48,998 nt of DNA from an uncultured Clostridia bacterium (GCA_944390995.1 CALXSA010000003.1:1-48998); one strand, 5' to 3'; shown: positions 6,965 through 15,522, counted from the first letter of the stretch. Notes: a model not told the origin generated them from the letters alone. Numbers and translations: made by a program.

Positions 6965-8428
6965 TTATACATTAGGTTTGTACTTGCTTCTAAAACCGAA
7001 TTCTCTCTCAAACGCATATGCTGTGTTTAATATTTTTTCTTCTTCAAACCTGTTTCCAATCAATTGCATGCCAACTGGCATTCCCTCGCTATTCACTCCA
7101 CATGGAATAGAAATTCCTGGCAAGCCTGCAATATTTACAGACACTGTGCAAATGTCCGCCAAGTACATTTCCAGTGGGTTATTTTTCCTTGTTCCAAGTT
7201 CAAAAGCTACAGTTGGTGAGGTTGGTGTAAGAAGCACATCGTATTTTGCAAATGCTTTGTCAAATTCATTTTTCACCAAAGTACGTACCTTTTGCGCCTT
7301 TTTATAGTATGCGTCATAATAGCCAGATGAAAGCACATATGTACCAAGTATTATTCTTCTTTTTACTTCTTCGCCAAAGCCTTCGCTTCTTGAATTTCTA
7401 TATAATTCTTTTAAATCTGTAAAGCTTTCTGTTCTATGACCATATCGTATTCCATCAAACCTGCCTAGGTTTGAGCTTGCCTCTGCGCAGGCGATAATGT
7501 AATATGTTGCCAAAGCATATTCAGCTATATTAAGCGAAAATTCTTCTATTTCTGCCCCTAGCTCTTTGTAGGTTGCAATTGCCTCTTGCAATTTTTCTTT
7601 TACCTCTTGGTCTATTCCCTCTCCGAAAAATTCCTTTGGCACACCTATTTTTAGCCCTTTAACATCTCCTGTTAGTGCTTTTGTATAATCTTTTTTTGGC
7701 ATGTCATATGATGTCGTGTCTCTTTCGTCATGACCTGCGATTATGTTTAAAAGTAGAGCTGCATCTCTAACATCCTTGGTTATTGGCCCAATTTGGTCTA
7801 AAGATGACGCAAATGCCACTAAGCCGTATCTTGAAACCAAGCCATATGTTGGCTTAAGACCAACCACTCCGCAGAATGAAGCCGGCTGGCGAATTGAACC
7901 GCCAGTATCGCTTCCTAGAGCCCAAGGCACTAGCTCCGCTGCGACAGCTGCCGCACTTCCGCCTGATGAGCCTCCAGGAACCCTACTTAAATTCCATGGG
8001 TTTGATGTCTTTTTGAAATATGAATACTCTGTAGATGCTCCCATTGCAAACTCATCCATATTTAGCTTGCCAAGGCTTATTATTTCTTCTTCATTTAGCT
8101 TCTCTACTACAGTTGCATCATATGGTGCGACAAAGTTTTCAAGCATTTTTGAACTACATGTTGTCTTTATGCCCTTTGTACACAAATTGTCCTTTATTCC
8201 TATTGGAATTCCTGCCAAACTTGTAGTTTCTTCACCATTCGCTCTTTTTGCATCTATCTCTTTTGCTTTTTTCAAAGCATCTTCGCATGTTGTAGTAACA
8301 AATGCATTTACATCTTTTTCCTTCTCACTAATTCTATCTGCATAAGCCTGTGTAATCTCCTCTGAGCTTAGCTCTTTTTTCTCAAGCTTGTCCATAAGCT
8401 CATGCACTGTTAAACCTGTAATGTCCAC
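6965..8428 (-). CDS. gatA: Asp-tRNA(Asn)/Glu-tRNA(Gln) amidotransferase subunit A
   Basis: This 487-residue amidase-signature protein carries the complete Ser-cisSer-Lys triad at the positions usual for GatA: K79 in GIKDNL, S154 in PGGSSGGS and S178 in DTGGSIR. It hydrolyses glutamine and channels ammonia to GatB. The start is GTG at 8428, 8 nt after AAAAGGAGG; no ATG fits better. It follows gatC by about 83 bases. Having GatCAB suggests that this organism makes Gln-tRNA(Gln) and/or Asn-tRNA(Asn) by transamidation. Confidence 0.97.
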   Translation of the reverse strand: MDITGLTVHELMDKLEKKELSSEEITQAYADRISEKEKDVNAFVTTTCEDALKKAKEIDAKRANGEETTSLAGIPIGIKDNLCTKGIKTTCSSKMLENFVAPYDATVVEKLNEEEIISLGKLNMDEFAMGASTEYSYFKKTSNPWNLSRVPGGSSGGSAAAVAAELVPWALGSDTGGSIRQPASFCGVVGLKPTYGLVSRYGLVAFASSLDQIGPITKDVRDAALLLNIIAGHDERDTTSYDMPKKDYTKALTGDVKGLKIGVPKEFFGEGIDQEVKEKLQEAIATYKELGAEIEEFSLNIAEYALATYYIIACAEASSNLGRFDGIRYGHRTESFTDLKELYRNSRSEGFGEEVKRRIILGTYVLSSGYYDAYYKKAQKVRTLVKNEFDKAFAKYDVLLTPTSPTVAFELGTRKNNPLEMYLADICTVSVNIAGLPGISIPCGVNSEGMPVGMQLIGNRFEEEKILNTAYAFEREFGFRSKYKPNV

Positions 8429-8511
8429 TTAAAAATTCCTCCTTTTGGGTTGATTTATTTAATTGTAAATGTGTCAATAATTCATAAGTTATATATTAAG
8501 TTGTGCCGCAA

Positions 8512-8802
8512 CTAATTAATCACCTTTGGTATTTTGAACATATTTCTCTCCTGCTCTTTTGCATTCATAAGTAGAGCCTCTGTATCTTCAAACACCTTTA
8601 CTTCATCTTTTCTAAAAACATTGTATTTATCATTTTCTCCAATTGTTTCGGCTAGTCCGTCTGTGTCTGCTTTATTTACAATATCTGCAAAATTCAAAAT
8701 ATCTTGTAGATTTGCCAAGTACTCGTCCACCTCGTCCTCTTTAATATTCATATCTGCAAGTCTCGTAATATGCAATAATTCTTCTTTACTTACATTTGCC
8801 AT
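8512..8802 (-). CDS. gatC: Asp-tRNA(Asn)/Glu-tRNA(Gln) amidotransferase subunit C
   Basis: This 96-residue protein begins MANVSKEELLHITRLADMNI and contains LANLQDILNFADIVNKADT, the GatC pattern. GatC wraps around GatA and GatB and stabilises the complex. The start at 8802 fits the AGGAAGGA ribosome binding site. An ATG-like start eight codons upstream (8826) lies before that site and is rejected. It is the first gene of the gatCAB operon and lies 32 bases after a TATAAT promoter box. Confidence 0.95.
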   Translation of the reverse strand: MANVSKEELLHITRLADMNIKEDEVDEYLANLQDILNFADIVNKADTDGLAETIGENDKYNVFRKDEVKVFEDTEALLMNAKEQERNMFKIPKVIN

Positions 8803-8834
8803 GTTATCCTTCCTTCCTGAAATCAATATGTACC

Positions 8835-8863
8835 ATTATACACATTTTTGCTAAAAAAAACAA
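8835..8863 (-). promoter_or_regulatory. gatCAB promoter overlapping a terminator-like hairpin
   Basis: On the minus strand: TTGTTT (8863-8858), 17-bp spacer, TATAAT (8840-8835). The -35 box forms the 3' side of the hairpin at 8859-8886. I looked upstream for a T-box leader and found no convincing T-box sequence. Confidence 0.65.
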
Positions 8864-8886
8864 GTAAGTTTTGCAACTTACTTGTT
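8859..8886 (-). terminator. Terminator-like hairpin just upstream of gatC
   Basis: AACAAGTAAGTT and AACTTACTTGTT form a perfect 12-bp stem with a 4-nt loop, followed on the minus strand by eight Us. No minus-strand gene lies directly upstream, so it either stops read-through from far upstream or is part of a regulatory leader. The rest of 8887-9041 holds no gene that I can see. Confidence 0.7.
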
Positions 8887-9041
8887 TTGTCTCGCAAACA
8901 ATTAACTTTTTATCTGTTGTTCCATTTAAAGCCGAAATCACTTCTTTTTATTTTGCACATTTCTCCATCCGCGATAAAAAACAATTATCATGTGGCATGT
9001 AGTACAATTATTTTGCATTAAAGTTTCATTGTAAGGTTATG

Positions 9042-9070
9042 TTGACGATTAGATTAAAATTTTATATAAT
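9042..9070 (+). promoter_or_regulatory. Near-consensus sigma-A promoter for the Rpn C-terminal-domain gene
   Basis: TTGACG (9042-9047), 17-bp spacer, TATAAT (9065-9070). It lies 85 bases upstream of the start codon. Confidence 0.85.
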
Positions 9071-9154
9071 ATAGTTGCTCAAAATTAATAATATTAATCG
9101 CGCTCAATTGTCTATTTCTCTTGGAAAATCTTAAAGCTCGGAGGTGAGAAAGTT

Positions 9155-9460
9155 ATGAAGGAAAACAATGAATTGAAAACCGCTGACAATAATGATAATC
9201 AATTAGTTGATTGGCTATACTTCTTGAATGACCCTGAGTCTGATAGAGTGAAGGAAATCATGAAAAGAAACAAAGAAATAAAAGCTGCTTATGATAAGTT
9301 ACAAAAGCTAAGTCAGGATGAAAATTTCAGAAGAATTGCAGAGCTTCGCCAAAAAGATATAACGAATGAGAAGGCCAGGACAATGAAGGAAAAAGGCATG
9401 CCAATCGAATTGATTGTTAAATCAACTGGTCTTAGTAAGGAAGAAATTGAAGCTTTGTAA
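9155..9460 (+). CDS. Stand-alone C-terminal domain of an Rpn (PD-(D/E)XK transposase-like) protein
   Basis: The 101-residue protein matches the tail of Rpn-family recombination-promoting nucleases. WLYFLNDPESDRVKEIMKRN and IKAAYDKLQKLSQDENFRRI correspond to the helical region after the nuclease core. ARTMKEKGMPIELIVKST followed by GLSKEEI is the typical C-terminal AKxMxxxGxxxExIxxxTGLxxEEI motif. The nuclease domain itself is missing. Unlike a decayed gene, it has a near-consensus promoter, a GGAGGTGAG ribosome binding site, an intact frame and a strong terminator. I infer a functional small protein, possibly like the short Rpn products that inhibit full-length Rpn. A domesticated remnant is the alternative. 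Confidence 0.7.
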   Translation: MKENNELKTADNNDNQLVDWLYFLNDPESDRVKEIMKRNKEIKAAYDKLQKLSQDENFRRIAELRQKDITNEKARTMKEKGMPIELIVKSTGLSKEEIEAL

Positions 9461-9501
9461 TAAAATTGATTCTCTGATTTAAGCTTATTTAAAACTTAGA
9501 G

Positions 9502-9557
9502 AAAACAGGTAAGAAAATAGACCAATACAATAGTTGTTTTTCTTACCTGTTTTTTTA
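9502..9557. terminator. Bidirectional terminator between the Rpn-tail gene and tmk
   Basis: AAAACAGGTAAGAAAA (9502-9517) pairs exactly with TTTTCTTACCTGTTTT (9538-9553), with further Ts on the plus side and As on the other. It serves both convergent genes and reaches the tmk stop codon. Confidence 0.92.
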
Positions 9558-10235
9558 TTACCTTATATATTCCGCAACTTTCCCAAATATCTCCTCATGA
9601 ATGTCATCAATTGTTCTAATTTTGCCATCCTTTACGCACTTTATCTCGCACCAGTTATATTTCTTCACAAGCTTGCATGCCTCATTGTATGCATCTTGCA
9701 AATGCTGCTTATTACTTTCGTGTATGTCCTTTTTCTCGCCATGTGTAATCTTATTCTCCCTATTTTCCATTAGCTTTTGCGAATACTCGAAAGGCATATT
9801 TAAGAAAAACACTTCTGTTGGAACTGGCAATCCATATAGCCCGAATTCAAAGTCCCATAGCCACTTCAAGAACTTTTCCCTTTCTTGTTCATCTTTTATT
9901 TTCCCAGCTTGGTGCACCATATTAGCCGTTGTGTACCTGTCTGCCAGTATAATTCCACCGCTTTTGTAATATTCCTCAAACTGCATTTTGAAAGTAGCAT
10001 ATCTATCTGCTGCAAAAAAAGTTGACGCAATATATGGGCTAATCGACTGTGCATCTGTTCCAAAATCGCCATTCAAGTACATTTTCACTAAACTTGAAGA
10101 TGGGCTATTATAGTTTGGAAAGCTTACCACTTTATAGTCAATTTTCTCATTATCAAATCTCTCTTTTAGTTTCTGAAGCTGGGTTTGTTTTCCGCTTCCA
10201 TCAGTTCCATCAATTACAAATAGTTTTCCACTCAT
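9558..10235 (-). CDS. tmk: Thymidylate kinase
   Basis: This 225-residue P-loop kinase starts MSGKLFVIDGTDGSGKQTQL, with Walker A at 10-18. It also has SFPNYNSPSS (dTMP-binding loop) and the DRY-type motif in ILADRYTTANMVHQAGK. It phosphorylates dTMP to dTDP. The P-loop has Asp-Gly-Ser in place of the more common Glu-Gly-x-Gly, a variant seen in a clostridial subgroup. The ribosome binding site AAAGGA lies upstream of the ATG. Its neighbour upstream is the alpha/beta hydrolase, separated by 209 bases that hold a palindromic element. Confidence 0.93.
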   Translation of the reverse strand: MSGKLFVIDGTDGSGKQTQLQKLKERFDNEKIDYKVVSFPNYNSPSSSLVKMYLNGDFGTDAQSISPYIASTFFAADRYATFKMQFEEYYKSGGIILADRYTTANMVHQAGKIKDEQEREKFLKWLWDFEFGLYGLPVPTEVFFLNMPFEYSQKLMENRENKITHGEKKDIHESNKQHLQDAYNEACKLVKKYNWCEIKCVKDGKIRTIDDIHEEIFGKVAEYIR

Positions 10236-10320
10236 TTTTCATTTTTCCTTTCTCTGAATTATTGTTATTTACATTGCATTCCCCGCTCTGTGCCACGCCA
10301 ACTCCATGCTCCTTTTTCTG

Positions 10321-10442
10321 CTCAGCAAGAATTAAATTTTGGCAAGGAAAATTTCGTTTGAAAGGCAAGGGCGCATACGTGGTGTATGTAACCGCGTTTC
10401 AAATGAAATTTGACACAGCCAAAATTGTAATTATTGCTGAGC
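10321..10442 (+). repeat. Intergenic palindromic element 2 (type C), downstream of the alpha/beta hydrolase
   Basis: The arms CTCAGCAAGAATTAAATTTT (from 10321) and the complement of AAAATTGTAATTATTGCTGAG pair at about 21 of 23 positions. Inside, GTTTGAAA/TTTCAAA and GCATAC/GTATG make nested stems, and the 18-mer GTGTATGTAACCGCGTTT is at 10382-10399. The hydrolase stop codon (10445-10447) is 2 bases away. Core ends match the element at 26204-26327 in the same orientation. Confidence 0.85.
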
Positions 10443-10444
10443 TC

Positions 10445-11359
10445 TTACAAATGGTGTTTGATAAACCTCCTCACACCCCTCCAATACCTCTCCGGCTCAA
10501 CTCTCTGTGCCTCTGCATGTCCTGCATTCTTTATAACTAGCTTTTCTTTCTTGCAACTGGCTGCATCGTATAATTTATCTAGCATATAAAATGGTACAAA
10601 CTTGTCCTTGTCTCCATGTATGAATAAAGTTGGCGTTTTTGACTTAGCAACCTGTTTTATTGCTGATGCCTTTTTTACAGAATACTTTGCTCGTATTTTC
10701 GTAATTACATTTGCATTATAGAGCGCTGGAAATGTTGGCATATGAAATAGAGTTTTAAGTTCATATGCAAATTCTTCCCATGCTGAGGTGTATCCGCAAT
10801 CCTCTATTACAACTCTAACATTGCTTGGGAGCCTTTCTCCGCTTGTCATCATTACTGTTGCTGCTCCCATCGAAATTCCGTATAGTATTATCTTTATATT
10901 TCCATAAGTCGCTATTAAATAATCAATCCATTGCATCAAATCTAGTCTATCTGGCCAGCCCATTCCGATATATCTGCCTTCACTTTTGCCATGAGCTCTT
11001 AGGTCTGGCATTAGCACATTATATCCATAATTCAAGAATTGCTTGGCTGCCTCCACCATGAAATATGCTGAATCTGTGTAACCATGTACAGCTATAACCC
11101 AAACTTTGCTTTCCTTTTTAGCTTTTACTTCATAGCTATGCAATCTAAGCTTTTTGCTCTCTATGTACACGTCAGACGCGTTCTCCTCAAGCCATTTATT
11201 GTTCTCTAATTTCATCTGCTCCTTTGCTTCAAAATCGTCATTGCTAAATATTGCAGACTTGGAAGACTTTGGGTCAAGCGCAAGTTTAAACAAGAAATTT
11301 CCCGCTATATATCCTGTTATGAGCACTATGCAAATTAAAATAACTAAAACTATTATCAT
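10445..11359 (-). CDS. Membrane-anchored alpha/beta hydrolase (serine aminopeptidase S33-like)
   Basis: This 304-residue protein starts with one hydrophobic helix (2-25), which probably anchors it in the membrane. It continues as an alpha/beta-hydrolase fold: the oxyanion-type HGYTDS (92-97), the nucleophile elbow GISMGA with S163, the acid in HGDKD (D250 or D252) and the base H281 in NAGHAEA. RAHGKSEGRYIGMGW at 121-135 is typical of this clostridial group. The substrate is unknown. The ribosome binding site (AAAGGAAAA) is only moderate. A palindromic element lies directly after the stop codon. Confidence 0.85.
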   Translation of the reverse strand: MIIVLVILICIVLITGYIAGNFLFKLALDPKSSKSAIFSNDDFEAKEQMKLENNKWLEENASDVYIESKKLRLHSYEVKAKKESKVWVIAVHGYTDSAYFMVEAAKQFLNYGYNVLMPDLRAHGKSEGRYIGMGWPDRLDLMQWIDYLIATYGNIKIILYGISMGAATVMMTSGERLPSNVRVVIEDCGYTSAWEEFAYELKTLFHMPTFPALYNANVITKIRAKYSVKKASAIKQVAKSKTPTLFIHGDKDKFVPFYMLDKLYDAASCKKEKLVIKNAGHAEAQRVEPERYWRGVRRFIKHHL

Positions 11360-11423
11360 TTTTTATTTTCCTTTATTTTTATTTTCGCTTAGATTATATA
11401 CTTTATTTTTCCCCCCGTCAATG

Positions 11424-11483
11424 AAAATTTCGTTTTGGGGACAGGTCTCACAGCGAAAAAAATTTCGTTTTTGGGACACATCT
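11424..11483. repeat. GGGGACAGGTCTC repeat, two units
   Basis: One full TTTCGTTTTGGGGACAGGTC unit is followed by a second that has decayed to TTTTTGGGACACATCT. It lies upstream of the alpha/beta hydrolase. Confidence 0.85.
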
Positions 11484-11615
11484 ATTGTGAGTTTTGGTGT
11501 TAGAATTGACGCAAAATTAAGAACCATGATAATAAAACCATAGCCTAACTATAGTAATCTAATATATTAAATTAAATTTGAAACTTATAAATAAGAAAAT
11601 AAATTTTGATGAAAA

Positions 11616-11862
11616 TCACTTATAAATCTGTCCTCGATTTCCAACTCTAGTTACCAGAATTAAAATTTCTTTCTCTTTTAATTCGTATATAATACGATAA
11701 TCTCCGAATTCTAAGTCTATATTCATTTCTGCTTCCAGCTAATTTTTTTACGTCGCCATTCGGCAAATTATAAATAGCCTTGTATATTCTCAGCCTTTGT
11801 GTCGCATCCTGCTTTTCAATAAATTTAAGAGCCTTAGGGCGTATTTTAATTTTGTAATTCAT
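11616..11862 (-). pseudogene. RelE-type toxin gene broken by a +1 frameshift
   Basis: The intact frame from 11862 reads MNYKIKIRPKALKFIEKQDA through RNEYRLRI and then degenerates to RRLSYYIRIKRERNF, stopping at 11647. Skipping one base near 11706 restores a normal RelE ending: GDYRIIYELKEKEILILVTR, then VGNRGQIYK and a stop at 11616. The repaired protein would be 81 residues, the usual RelE size, with the catalytic R and Y residues in that segment. So a single inserted base (or a sequencing or assembly error) inactivates the toxin. The antitoxin gene upstream is intact and overlaps it by 17 bases. Confidence 0.85.
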
Positions 11863-12136
11863 CTAGTGTCAACCCCTCCCTTTTAAGTACTTCCTCTAAA
11901 GTTAATGCTTTTTTTTCCTCATCTTCCTTTGTATTTTTATCCTCTGTTAAACAATCTAAATACATTACTTTTTCTGCGATGTCCATGTTTTCCAAAATAG
12001 CAGTTGGTTCAAGTTTGAGTATCTCTGAATCGATTGCTTTTTCCATTAAAACTCTAACTGAGTTTAAACATTCTGCACTAAGTCTTGGTGTCATCTTTAT
12101 TACATCTTTAATAGCTTGTATTTGTGCATCTGACAT
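11846..12136 (-). CDS. Antitoxin of the RelE-type pair
   Basis: This 96-residue acidic protein starts MSDAQIQAIKDVIKMTPRLS and ends ALTLEEVLKREGLTLDELQN. It overlaps the RelE-type toxin start by 17 bases, as coupled antitoxin-toxin genes do. I do not see a clear DNA-binding motif; the C-terminal LTLEEVLKREG segment is the likely toxin-wrapping region. AAAGGAG precedes the start. With the toxin frameshifted, this antitoxin may now be an orphan. Confidence 0.75.
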   Translation of the reverse strand: MSDAQIQAIKDVIKMTPRLSAECLNSVRVLMEKAIDSEILKLEPTAILENMDIAEKVMYLDCLTEDKNTKEDEEKKALTLEEVLKREGLTLDELQN

Positions 12137-12165
12137 TATCCATCAGCTCCTTTCTTTATGCATAT

Positions 12166-12194
12166 ATTATAACAGGTAAGAAATGTATTTGCAA
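12166..12194 (-). promoter_or_regulatory. Promoter of the RelE-type antitoxin-toxin operon
   Basis: On the minus strand: TTGCAA (12194-12189), 17-bp spacer, TATAAT (12171-12166), 30 bases upstream of the start codon. Confidence 0.78.
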
Positions 12195-12230
12195 CTTTTT
12201 TTGTAACAGTATGACACCCAAACCTCATTT

Positions 12231-12288
12231 AGACCTGTCCCCAAAACGAAATTTTTTTCGCTGTGAGACCTGTCCCCAAAACGAAAAA
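12231..12288. repeat. GGGGACAGGTCTC repeat, two units (complement orientation)
   Basis: Two units read as AGACCTGTCCCCAAAACG, separated by AAATTTTTTTCGCTGTG. The second overlaps the tail of the adhE terminator. Confidence 0.88.
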
Positions 12289-12324
12289 AGTCCGAATTTG
12301 GGAGCGTTCCTAATTCGAACTTTT
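12283..12324 (-). terminator. Intrinsic terminator of adhE
   Basis: On the minus strand AAAAGTTCGAATT pairs with AATTCGGACTTTT with one G-U pair, followed by Us. It begins 6 bases after the adhE stop codon. Confidence 0.85.
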
Positions 12325-12329
12325 GCTTT

Positions 12330-14945
12330 TTAATTGCCGTAATAGCTATCTATCAAAATTTGTTTTAATTCGCTAACGAGCGGTACTCTTGGGTTTGCAG
12401 TTGTGCATTGGTCTTCAAATGCTCTATCTGCAAGTACATCTACTTTTGCCATGAATTCTTCCTCATTTATGCCAGCTTCTTTGAAGCTTCTTTCTATTCC
12501 TAAGTCCGCATTTAGTTTCTTTATTTCTTCAATCAATGAGTTTACGCCTTCCTCATTTGTATATGCAGGGAAGTACATTCTCCTTGATAAGTCTGCATAT
12601 TTTTTGTCTGCTATAAAGTATTCATATTTTGGGAATGATACAAATTTCGTTGGTTTACTGCTGTTGTACCTTATAACATATGGAAGTAATATTGCGTTTA
12701 TTCTTCCGTGTGCCATGTGAAATTCTGCCCCTATTTTATGTGCAAGCGAATGGTTTATTCCTAAGAATGCGTTTGTGAATGCCATTCCTGCTATTGTGCT
12801 TGCATTATGCATGTGCTCTCTTGCTTCTTTATTGTCTCCGTCGTTATATGCTTCTCTTAGGTTTTTGAAAACAAGTTCCACTGCCTTTTCTGCCAAGCCG
12901 TCTGTGTAGTCTGATGCCATGTTTGAAACATATGCCTCTATCGCATGGGTTAGCACATCCATTCCTGTGTCTGCTGTAATTTTCTTTGGCAAGCTCATTA
13001 CCAAGTCAGGGTCTACTATTGCGACGTCTGGTGTTAATTCATAGTCTGCCAAAGGATATTTTTTGTTCTGTTTTTTATCTGTTAAAACTGCAAATGATGT
13101 AACCTCTGAGCCTGTTCCTGAAGTTGTAGGTATTGCTACAAATTTTGCTTTTTCGCCAAGTTTTGGAAATTTGTACGTACGTTTTCTTATGTCCATGAAT
13201 TTAAGTTTTAGTCCTTCCACATCTGCATCTGGGTGCTCATAGAATAGCCACATACCCTTTGCTGCATCTATTGGACTTCCTCCGCCTATTGCAATAATTA
13301 CATCAGGCTTAAATTCGTTCATCATTTTTATTCCTTTATTTATTGTCTCAAATGATGGGTCTGATTCCACATCAGAGAAAATTTCTGAATGGACATACTC
13401 ATGTCTTTTCCTCAAATGATACAAAATTTTATCCACATACCCTAGCTCGACCATCGATGGATCTGTTACTATAAAGGCTCTTGTTATGTCTGGCATTTTC
13501 TCTAAATATGCGATTGAGCCTGCTTCAAAATATATTTTTTCTGGAACTTTAAACCACTGCATATTAACTCTCCTATCTGCAACTCTTTTTATATTTATTA
13601 AATTTACAGATGACACATTTGCTGTTGTTGAATTTCCGCCAAATGTTCCGCAGCCCAATGTAAGTGATGGCATGTTTGTGTTGTATATGTCTCCGATTGC
13701 GCCATGGGTTGATGGAGAGTTCACGATTATTCTTCCTACTTTTACCCTTTCAGAGAATTTTAGTATTGTGTCTTTGTCTTCTGAGTGAATTACTGCTGAA
13801 TGTCCAAGTCCTCCAAACTCTATTAGTTTCTCTGCTAGACTTATTCCTTCCTCTGAATTGTCAACAACATAATATGCAAGTACTGGGCTTAGTTTTTCCT
13901 TTGAGAATGGATACTCTATTCCTACCCCGTTTTCTTTTAGCACTAAAACCTTTGTGTCTCTTGGAACCTCTATTCCTGCGGTCTCTGCTATTTTGTATGG
14001 GCTTTGACCTACTATAGCTGAATTTAAAGCTTCGTCCTTTTCTTTAACAAACATCGTATTTCGTAATGCCTGTGTTTGCTCATCTGACAAGAAATAGCAT
14101 CCAGCTTCCCTCATCAATTTTTCAACCTCGTCCTTTATTTCTCTATCTACAATTACAGATTGCTCTGATGCGCAAATCATTCCATTGTCAAATGATTTAG
14201 ACATAACCAAATCATTAACAGATGTTCTTAACTTCGCTGTCTTATCAATATAGCAAGGCACATTTCCAGGGCCAACACCCAAAGCCGGTTTGCCACATGA
14301 ATACGCAGCCTTAACCATTCCAGTTCCACCTGTTGCTAGTATTAAATTCACATCCGGATGGTGCATAAGCATATTAGTTGCTGTTACTGATGGCTCCTCT
14401 ATCCACAAAATGCAATTCTCTGGCGCTCCTGCTGCAACAGCTGCATCTCTCAAAATTTTAGCCGCTGCCACACTACATTTTTGCGCAGATGGATGGAAAC
14501 CAAACACAATTACATTCCTTGTTTTCGCAGAAATTATAGACTTAAACATAGTTGTTGAAGTTGGGTTCGTAACAGGTGTAACCCCAGCAATTATTCCAAT
14601 TGGCTCTGCAATTTCCACATAACCTTCTTCTTCGTTCTCCGAAATAACTCCAACTGTTTTATCATACTTTATGCTATGATAAATATACTCGGTGGCAAAC
14701 ATATTCTTAGTTATCTTGTCCTCATATATTCCCCTTCCAGTTTCTTCCACCGCCATTTTAGCAAGCTCCATGTGATGCTCCAAGCCCGCCATAGACATTG
14801 CTTTTACAATTCTATCTACATCTTCTTGGTTCAACTTCATGTATTCCTCAGATGCTTTTTTAGCCTTTTCGATTAAGCCATTTATCATTTCCTCAATTTT
14901 AGCTCTTTCTTCCTCACTAACTTCTTTTCCCATTTGTTTACTCAT
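12330..14945 (-). CDS. adhE: Bifunctional acetaldehyde-CoA / alcohol dehydrogenase
   Basis: This 871-residue protein has the AdhE fusion. Residues 1 to about 440 are an aldehyde dehydrogenase with the catalytic Cys at about 258 in NGMICASEQS and the GGTGMVKAAY segment. Residues from about 450 are an iron-dependent alcohol dehydrogenase with GGGSPIDAAKG and the metal-ligand stretches DVLTHAIEAYVS and HSLAHKIGAEFHMAHG. It reduces acetyl-CoA to acetaldehyde and then ethanol with NADH, and usually forms spirosomes. It implies fermentative redox balancing. It is a single-gene unit with a consensus-like promoter. The first ATG sits only one base after AAAGGA, so the ATG four codons later (MGKEVSEEE) is an equally good start. 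Confidence 0.97.
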   Translation of the reverse strand: MSKQMGKEVSEEERAKIEEMINGLIEKAKKASEEYMKLNQEDVDRIVKAMSMAGLEHHMELAKMAVEETGRGIYEDKITKNMFATEYIYHSIKYDKTVGVISENEEEGYVEIAEPIGIIAGVTPVTNPTSTTMFKSIISAKTRNVIVFGFHPSAQKCSVAAAKILRDAAVAAGAPENCILWIEEPSVTATNMLMHHPDVNLILATGGTGMVKAAYSCGKPALGVGPGNVPCYIDKTAKLRTSVNDLVMSKSFDNGMICASEQSVIVDREIKDEVEKLMREAGCYFLSDEQTQALRNTMFVKEKDEALNSAIVGQSPYKIAETAGIEVPRDTKVLVLKENGVGIEYPFSKEKLSPVLAYYVVDNSEEGISLAEKLIEFGGLGHSAVIHSEDKDTILKFSERVKVGRIIVNSPSTHGAIGDIYNTNMPSLTLGCGTFGGNSTTANVSSVNLINIKRVADRRVNMQWFKVPEKIYFEAGSIAYLEKMPDITRAFIVTDPSMVELGYVDKILYHLRKRHEYVHSEIFSDVESDPSFETINKGIKMMNEFKPDVIIAIGGGSPIDAAKGMWLFYEHPDADVEGLKLKFMDIRKRTYKFPKLGEKAKFVAIPTTSGTGSEVTSFAVLTDKKQNKKYPLADYELTPDVAIVDPDLVMSLPKKITADTGMDVLTHAIEAYVSNMASDYTDGLAEKAVELVFKNLREAYNDGDNKEAREHMHNASTIAGMAFTNAFLGINHSLAHKIGAEFHMAHGRINAILLPYVIRYNSSKPTKFVSFPKYEYFIADKKYADLSRRMYFPAYTNEEGVNSLIEEIKKLNADLGIERSFKEAGINEEEFMAKVDVLADRAFEDQCTTANPRVPLVSELKQILIDSYYGN

Positions 14946-14970
14946 TCCTTTCTTTCGCTTTTACAAGCAT

Positions 14971-14999
14971 ATGATATATAATCAGGTAAATAATGTCAA
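14971..14999 (-). promoter_or_regulatory. adhE promoter
   Basis: On the minus strand: TTGACA (14999-14994), 17-bp spacer, TATCAT (14976-14971). No obvious Rex-type palindrome was recognised beside it. Confidence 0.75.
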
Positions 15000-15041
15000 G
15001 TGCAATCACTTCTATTTTATCCATTTTTTCATGTTTTATGC

Positions 15042-15072
15042 AAAAAAACTAGCACCACATTGTAGTGCTAGT
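15042..15072 (-). terminator. Intrinsic terminator of the 134-aa hypothetical gene
   Basis: On the minus strand ACTAGCAC(T)AC pairs with GT(G)GTGCTAGT around a short loop with one mismatch, followed by TTTTTTT. Confidence 0.85.
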
Positions 15073-15080
15073 GTGAAATC

Positions 15081-15485
15081 TTAGTCCAATTTCTTGGCCA
15101 CTAAGATTGCGAGGACTCTGTCGTCGCCTTGATGCATTACTTGGTCAATAACTTCGATTCGATACTCAGCTTCGTACTTACGACGGAGCTTTTCTTGCAG
15201 TTTTTGTCTTTCCTTGGAAAAGCTATCCCAGAGTTTGAAAATGCCAATGTAGGTCAGTTTTTCTCTATCTTGCATCTTCTTGTTCTTTTTCGTGATGGGC
15301 TCTCCCTCAAAAGTGATGTGAAGCACTCCGTTGTAGCCGATGCTTTCTGTCGGTATGAGGTAAATCTTGTGGATTTCCTTCATTCTTTCAATGTATTCTA
15401 CCAAATCTTTTTTGACTTCCTGGATGTCTTTGTCCAAAGAGAACGAAACGTCCACTTCGATTTTTGCATCCCGTTTCTTAAACAT
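15081..15485 (-). CDS. Hypothetical protein (134 aa) with atypically high-GC codons
   Basis: I do not recognise the family. The protein is charged and soluble, with a beta-rich start (KIEVDVSFSLDKDIQEV) and helices in the second half (SFSKERQKLQEKLRRKYEAE). It has no cysteine or membrane segment. Its codons use far more G and C at third positions than the neighbours, as the Nudix gene at 18382 does. Both also have TGATATAAT promoters. A GAGGAGG ribosome binding site precedes the ATG, and a clear terminator follows. I infer recent acquisition or selection for different codon use, but cannot tell which. Confidence 0.75.
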   Translation of the reverse strand: MFKKRDAKIEVDVSFSLDKDIQEVKKDLVEYIERMKEIHKIYLIPTESIGYNGVLHITFEGEPITKKNKKMQDREKLTYIGIFKLWDSFSKERQKLQEKLRRKYEAEYRIEVIDQVMHQGDDRVLAILVAKKLD

Positions 15486-15522
15486 AATATTTTCCTCCTC
15501 GCAAATAAAATATTATGTTTAT

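Noticed and set aside
8887..9041. Possible T-box leader before gatCAB
   Set aside because: The UGGAAC-like string is not a T-box sequence (no UGGNACCGCG), and the promoter lies downstream of it.
10236..10320. Extra small gene between tmk and the palindrome
   Set aside because: The plus-strand frame here is the complement of tmk and the repeat, with no ribosome binding site.
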